This document shows positions 60,258-64,000 of a stretch of DNA of 64,000 nt, in pieces (the first letter of the stretch is position 1; every line of letters starts with the position of its first letter). This DNA is from Planctomycetia bacterium (GTDB lineage: Bacteria; Planctomycetota; Planctomycetia; Pirellulales; PNKZ01), in contig JAIOPP010000069.1 of NCBI GenBank assembly GCA_021413845.1, positions 1 through 64,000 of the forward strand, given 5' to 3'. The notes under the pieces are model-generated. The model saw nothing but the letters and a program-made list of their open reading frames with translations, ran no database searches and was not told where the DNA came from. The position numbers and the translations under genes were made by a program.

Positions 60258-62765
60258 TTAATGCACGAACAGAAATTGCTTCGAATTGCATAGCGACCAA
60301 ACCACGTCTTCGTAGAACATGGTCGGATCCTTCGACTCTTTCAGCAGCTTTTCGAGTGTTGAAAGTTCTTTCTCGGTCGGCTTGCGCGCGAGTGCGGCTA
60401 GGTAGAGATTTTCCATGATCTCGGCATACGGCTTCTTCGCCTTGAGCATGTTCGCGAGGCGTCCTTTTTGGTCGCTGATCTTCGTCGCCAGGATGTCGCC
60501 GTTGAGCGTGTGTAGGGCTTGCGCCAGGTTCTCGTCGGCCACGCGTTCGCATTCGCACACGCTCACGCGCCGCGGCTTGCCGAACGTCGCCAGGAAGTAG
60601 TCCGGATAGTTCGAGTCGGGCAGCTCGATCGCTTTCGTGCCGAGCGGCATGTTCTTAAATTTCGTCTGCGAGCCGGTCACGTAGTCGATCGAATCGAGCA
60701 GCGACTCCGCTCCGATCCGTTTCACTTCGTAGTGGCTGTAAAAGCGATCGTCGGCGGCGTTGGCCGGCGTCGGCTGCGAATCGAGTTGATAGAGCCGCGA
60801 GTTCATCACGGTGCGCATCAGCTGCTTGATGTCGAAGCCGGAAGAGATGAAGTTTTGCGCGAGCGCGTCGAGCAACGGGCGATTCGTCGAGGGGTTCGTG
60901 GCGCGCATATCGTCGATCGGTTCGACGAGCCCGCGCCCCATCAGATAACCCATGTAGCGATTCACGAGATTGCGCGCGAAGTATTCGTTCTTCGGCGAGA
61001 CGAGCCAATCGGCCAGCGGCTGCCGCCGGTCGAGCGCTTCCGCAACCGGCTCCCCTTCGAGCGGCGTCGGCTTCATTACCTTGCCGGTCTTCGGATGGCT
61101 CACCTCACCGGTGTTCTTCACCATCACGACTTGCTCGCGCCCGAAGAGCCCGAACTCCGAGCTGTTCTTCGTGCCGACTCGGGCAAAGAACGCCGCGAAG
61201 CTGTAGTAGTCTTCTTGGGCATACTTCTCCATCGGATGATGATGGCACTTCGCGCAGAGCAGCCGGACGCCGAGGAAGAGTTGCGCCGTCGTCTCGGCCA
61301 TGTCGGGCGGATTGGCCGCGATGCGGTAGAAGTTCGACGGCCCATCCATGTAGATCGAGCCTTTCGCCAGCACGAGCTCGCGCACGAACCGGTCGTACGG
61401 CTTGTTCTGCCGAAACGAATCTTGGATCCAGTTGTGCAACGACCACATCCCTTGCTCGCCGACGTTCGCGCTCGACGAGCGAATGAGATCGGCCCACTTC
61501 AAGCTCCAATACGCGGCATACGCGTTGTTATGCACGTCTTTCGTCGGATCGCCGGTCAGGCCGAGCAAGGCGTCGATCAGCTCGGCCCGCTTGTTCGCAG
61601 ACTTCTCGGCGAGAAAGGCTTGCGTTTGTTCAACGGTCGGGAGCGAGCCGATCGCGTCGAGATAGGCGCGGCGCACGAACGTGGCGTCGTCGCACAGGCC
61701 CGACGGTTCGATGCCGACTTCGCGAAACTTCGTCGCAGCGAGTTCGTCGATGAAGTTGTTGTTCTTCCAGCCCTTGAGCTCCGTCTTGTCGCCGTACGGC
61801 ACCGTGACGACGACTGCTTGTGCTTGCCCCTCGAAGCGAACGACGATCGGCGCTTGCCCCTTGCCGAACACCTTCGCCAAGCCGGTCGGGCCGACGCTCG
61901 CGGTCCCTTCGTCCATGCTGTCGTATTTGGCCAGGGCCGTGACGTCGCGCGTCGCGCCGTCGGAGTAGGTCGCTTCGACTCGGAACTGCTGCGTGAACCC
62001 CAGCGCCCCGACGCGCGCTACCGGCGTCACTGCGATGCCCGTCACTTTCGCTTCTTTCGAGTTCGGCGCCGGCGCGCCTCCCGAGAGCCAAGCGGCGAGG
62101 GTTTGGTATTCGATCGAGCTTTTGTCGAGCCGCTTGTTCCCGCCGTGCGGCACTTGCAACAGCGGCTTCATGAAGATCAAGCTCTTTTCCGGTTCGACTA
62201 AGTCGACGCGGCGCCCTTGCCAATCGCGCACCATCGCGCGGTAGTCTTCATCCGGAGCGTAGCCGAACACGGAGAGCTTGAAGCCCCCTTTGCCGTGTTG
62301 GCTGGCGTGGCACGACGCGGAGTTGCAGCCGGTCTTACTTAAGATCGGCGTCACTTCGCGCGTGAAGCTGATCGCCGGCTTCTCCAACACCCCGACGACT
62401 TCCACCTCGACCTGCTCGGTGCGCGGGCCGACGGTTACCGAGATCTTCGCCTTGCCGTTCGACTTGGCGAGCAATTGCCCGCTGCTGCTGATCGAAACGA
62501 CGGCCCCGTTCTCCGACTTATAGATCGCCGCTTGCGTCAGGTCGGCCGAATGTTCGCCGACGTTCCCCTTCGGGCCGAGCTCCGTAACGAGCAACTGCCC
62601 CCGATCGAAATTGCCGCGCAGCGTGATCGACGCCGGGCGAACTTGGAACGCCGATTCGGCACGTGCCGCCGACGAAAGCCGATCCCCCAAGCAGAGCGCA
62701 GCGATGCCGCAGAGCATCGCCGGCGCGAATCGCGATAGGGCCCGAAGCAAATCGTGGGGACGCAT
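60258..62765 (-). CDS. DUF1549/DUF1553 cytochrome-type protein with Ig-like domain
   Basis: An 835-residue exported protein. ATG 62763-62765 is followed by a signal peptide region (APAMLCGIAALCLGDRLSSAARA). A bacterial Ig-like domain comes first (GNFDRGQLLVTELGPKGNVG, GAVVSISSSGQLLAKSNGKAKISVTVG). Then a cytochrome-like motif SKTGCNSASCHASQHGKGGFKLS (C-x3-C-H), a second Ig-like part, DUF1549 (FIDELAATKFREVGIEPS, DATFVRRAYLDAIGSLPT, LLCAKCHHHPMEKYAQEDYYSF) and DUF1553 (PKNEYFARNLVNRYMGYLMGRGLVEPIDD, LDSIDYVTGSQTKFKNMP). Presumed to act with the divergently encoded DUF1501 protein; substrate unknown. Confidence 0.92.
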   Translation of the reverse strand: MRPHDLLRALSRFAPAMLCGIAALCLGDRLSSAARAESAFQVRPASITLRGNFDRGQLLVTELGPKGNVGEHSADLTQAAIYKSENGAVVSISSSGQLLAKSNGKAKISVTVGPRTEQVEVEVVGVLEKPAISFTREVTPILSKTGCNSASCHASQHGKGGFKLSVFGYAPDEDYRAMVRDWQGRRVDLVEPEKSLIFMKPLLQVPHGGNKRLDKSSIEYQTLAAWLSGGAPAPNSKEAKVTGIAVTPVARVGALGFTQQFRVEATYSDGATRDVTALAKYDSMDEGTASVGPTGLAKVFGKGQAPIVVRFEGQAQAVVVTVPYGDKTELKGWKNNNFIDELAATKFREVGIEPSGLCDDATFVRRAYLDAIGSLPTVEQTQAFLAEKSANKRAELIDALLGLTGDPTKDVHNNAYAAYWSLKWADLIRSSSANVGEQGMWSLHNWIQDSFRQNKPYDRFVRELVLAKGSIYMDGPSNFYRIAANPPDMAETTAQLFLGVRLLCAKCHHHPMEKYAQEDYYSFAAFFARVGTKNSSEFGLFGREQVVMVKNTGEVSHPKTGKVMKPTPLEGEPVAEALDRRQPLADWLVSPKNEYFARNLVNRYMGYLMGRGLVEPIDDMRATNPSTNRPLLDALAQNFISSGFDIKQLMRTVMNSRLYQLDSQPTPANAADDRFYSHYEVKRIGAESLLDSIDYVTGSQTKFKNMPLGTKAIELPDSNYPDYFLATFGKPRRVSVCECERVADENLAQALHTLNGDILATKISDQKGRLANMLKAKKPYAEIMENLYLAALARKPTEKELSTLEKLLKESKDPTMFYEDVVWSLCNSKQFLFVH

Positions 62766-63296
62766 GGCGAGCATGGCATCGGCCTCCAAGGCGGGAAGAG
62801 CGGCGGGCGGGATGGCTGCGGCAGGCAAGCGAGAACCCGAAGCAGCACGAGGCGGGGCGGCCGGGCAACCGCTTGGAAAAAGCGATTACATCAGCCGGGC
62901 CTTATTATGGTCGAGCGCCGCCGCGATTCACAAGAGATTTAATTGGATAAAGCGGTTGAATCGTGGGCCGTGTCGCTTTGCGCAAGTAACGGTCGGCAAG
63001 AAAGTTAGGACTGCCGGCAAGATTAGGCTGCTCGCTCCCGGCCGGTCGAGCCGATAGAAATGGATGCAGCAAGCATCAAATTACCTTGATGCTCGCTTAC
63101 GGCAGGCTTAGAATGCCGCTTGAGCATGCCGGTGTGCCGAACAAGCGTTCGTCCCGCATTGGTGTGTTGTTCGTGCTGCGCGTATACTGCTGCGTCCCGC
63201 CTCGTTCGAGTTTGCTCCCGCCCCAAGTTTGATCCTGCCTTGCCGATGGCGAATCATCCCGATTCGCGATCTCTCGCCGACTTAAGGAGTGCTTCC
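62766..63296. promoter_or_regulatory. 531-base divergent control region
   Basis: Lies between the DUF1549 and DUF1501 genes. An inverted repeat AGCATCAA (63072-63079)/TTGATGCT (63086-63093) sits centrally. A possible promoter for the DUF1501 gene is TTGGTG (63159-63164) with 18 bases to TATACT (63183-63188). No gene is supported in it. Confidence 0.35.
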
Positions 63297-64000
63297 ATGC
63301 TGAATATCCCTACGGGCATTTCGCGCGACTGTAGCCAAGTGAACCGTCGCACGTTTCTGGAAGTCGGTTCGATCGCAGGACTCGGCCTTTCTTTGCCCGG
63401 GCTTCTCGCCGCCCGCCAAGCCATGGCGAAGTCGACGGGCAAGAGCGCAAAAGACTGCAACGTCATCCTCGTCTGGTCGCGCGGGGGTGTGAGCCATCAC
63501 GACACGTTCGACCCCAAGCCGACGGCCGCAGCCAACGTGCGCGGCGAGTTCGGCGTGATCGACACGGCGCTCCCCGGCGTGAAGTTCACCGAGATCGTTC
63601 CTCGCATGGCGAAGGAAGCCAAGCGCTTCGGCTTGCTGCGGGGCTGGAACCCGCGCAACGGCTCGCACGGCACCGCCGATCAATATGTGATGACGGGCCA
63701 GAAGTTCAACCCGGCCGTCGCGTACCCGACCTACGGTTCGGTCGTGAGCAGCGTCAAAGGTTTTAAGACGGCGATGCCTCCGTTCGTGCAACTCGGCACG
63801 GAAGTCGATCGTCGCTTCGGCGGCGGCTTGCCCGGCTTCCTCGGCTTGGAGCATGGTGCGTTCGAGATGCCGGCCGATCCGAGCGTGAAGACGTTTACCG
63901 TGCGCGATATCACTCCGCCGGCCGGTGTCGATATGCCGCGCATCTCGCGCCGCCGCTCGATGCTCGGCACGATCGACTCGTTGCAACGCCAAGTCGAGCT
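63297..64000 (+). CDS. DUF1501 Tat-exported protein (cut by window end)
   Basis: The first 234 residues of a DUF1501 protein, an alkaline-phosphatase-like family common in Planctomycetes and normally about 420-480 residues. ATG 63297 has AAGGAG 8 bases upstream. A twin-arginine leader is clear (VNRRTFLEVGSIAGLGLSLPGLLAA). Then follow the family blocks CNVILVWSRGGVSHHDTFDPKP, AAANVRGEFGVIDTALPGVKFTEIVPRMA, and LRGWNPRNGSHGTADQYVMTG. It diverges from the DUF1549 gene, a recurring partner. The 3' part lies outside the window. Confidence 0.93.
   Translation, partial: MLNIPTGISRDCSQVNRRTFLEVGSIAGLGLSLPGLLAARQAMAKSTGKSAKDCNVILVWSRGGVSHHDTFDPKPTAAANVRGEFGVIDTALPGVKFTEIVPRMAKEAKRFGLLRGWNPRNGSHGTADQYVMTGQKFNPAVAYPTYGSVVSSVKGFKTAMPPFVQLGTEVDRRFGGGLPGFLGLEHGAFEMPADPSVKTFTVRDITPPAGVDMPRISRRRSMLGTIDSLQRQVE

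Noticed and set aside
1-64000. tRNA, rRNA or tmRNA genes
   Set aside because: I looked for cloverleaf-like T-arm words and long RNA-like segments in the gaps and found none; a covariance-model scan would settle it.

Overview
The window looks like chromosome from a planctomycete, most likely of the Pirellula/Rhodopirellula side of the phylum (inference from gene content, no rRNA is present). Evidence: high G+C; several families strongly enriched in that phylum (a PVC-type haem-binding CxxCH protein with ThuA, propeller and HEAT parts; DUF1592/DUF1588 and DUF1549/DUF1553 cytochrome-linked proteins; DUF1552 and DUF1501 Tat-exported proteins; a PPC-domain secreted protein); and a sigma factor next to a Ser/Thr kinase fused to WD40 repeats. 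Genes are closely packed on both strands. I found no tRNA, rRNA or CRISPR array. The only mobile-element trace is the end of an IS630-type transposase at the left edge.

Layout. 1-10 kb: IS630 fragment, CelD-like acetyltransferase, YgiQ radical SAM protein, TrmH-type RNA methyltransferase, a 32-residue peptide, a lone receiver domain, the lipoate pair lipA/lipB (LipB lacks its usual catalytic residues), smpB, purine nucleoside phosphorylase, and an SGNH-like membrane protein. 10-17 kb: a 1295-residue PVC-type cytochrome protein, a HisA-like TIM barrel, and rsmH; the last two converge on a palindrome that encodes both C-termini. 16-23 kb: the most notable region, a family 2 encapsulin locus. 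It holds a shell protein carrying a cyclic-nucleotide-binding-like domain, a SufS-type cysteine desulfurase with a ~440-residue repetitive disordered N-terminus (the probable encapsulated cargo), a membrane rhodanese, an EpsC/CysE serine acetyltransferase and an unknown 160-residue protein. Together these suggest a sulfur-handling protein nanocompartment.

23-36 kb: alkyladenine glycosylase, an AhpD-like protein, an SGNH esterase, three membrane proteins, an old-yellow-enzyme reductase divergent from an RND efflux pump with its adaptor, and an ECF sigma factor/anti-sigma-like kinase pair. 37-45 kb, all on the minus strand: a catabolic set (ceramidase-like, DHDPS/NAL family, galactonate-dehydratase-like enolase) followed upstream by DUF1592 and DUF1552 proteins. 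45-57 kb: sialate O-acetylesterase, a second enolase-superfamily protein, a double metallo-beta-lactamase, an SRPBCC protein, glycosyltransferase 2, SMP-30-like lactonase, DUF1254/DUF1214 and DUF488 proteins, and class I DAHP synthase. 58-64 kb: a PPC protein and a DUF1549/DUF1553 protein on the minus strand, divergent from a DUF1501 protein cut by the window end.

Functions are assigned from motifs read by eye and family knowledge; no database search was run. Start codons were chosen by ribosome-binding site, signal peptide or family N-terminus and often differ from the longest open frame.
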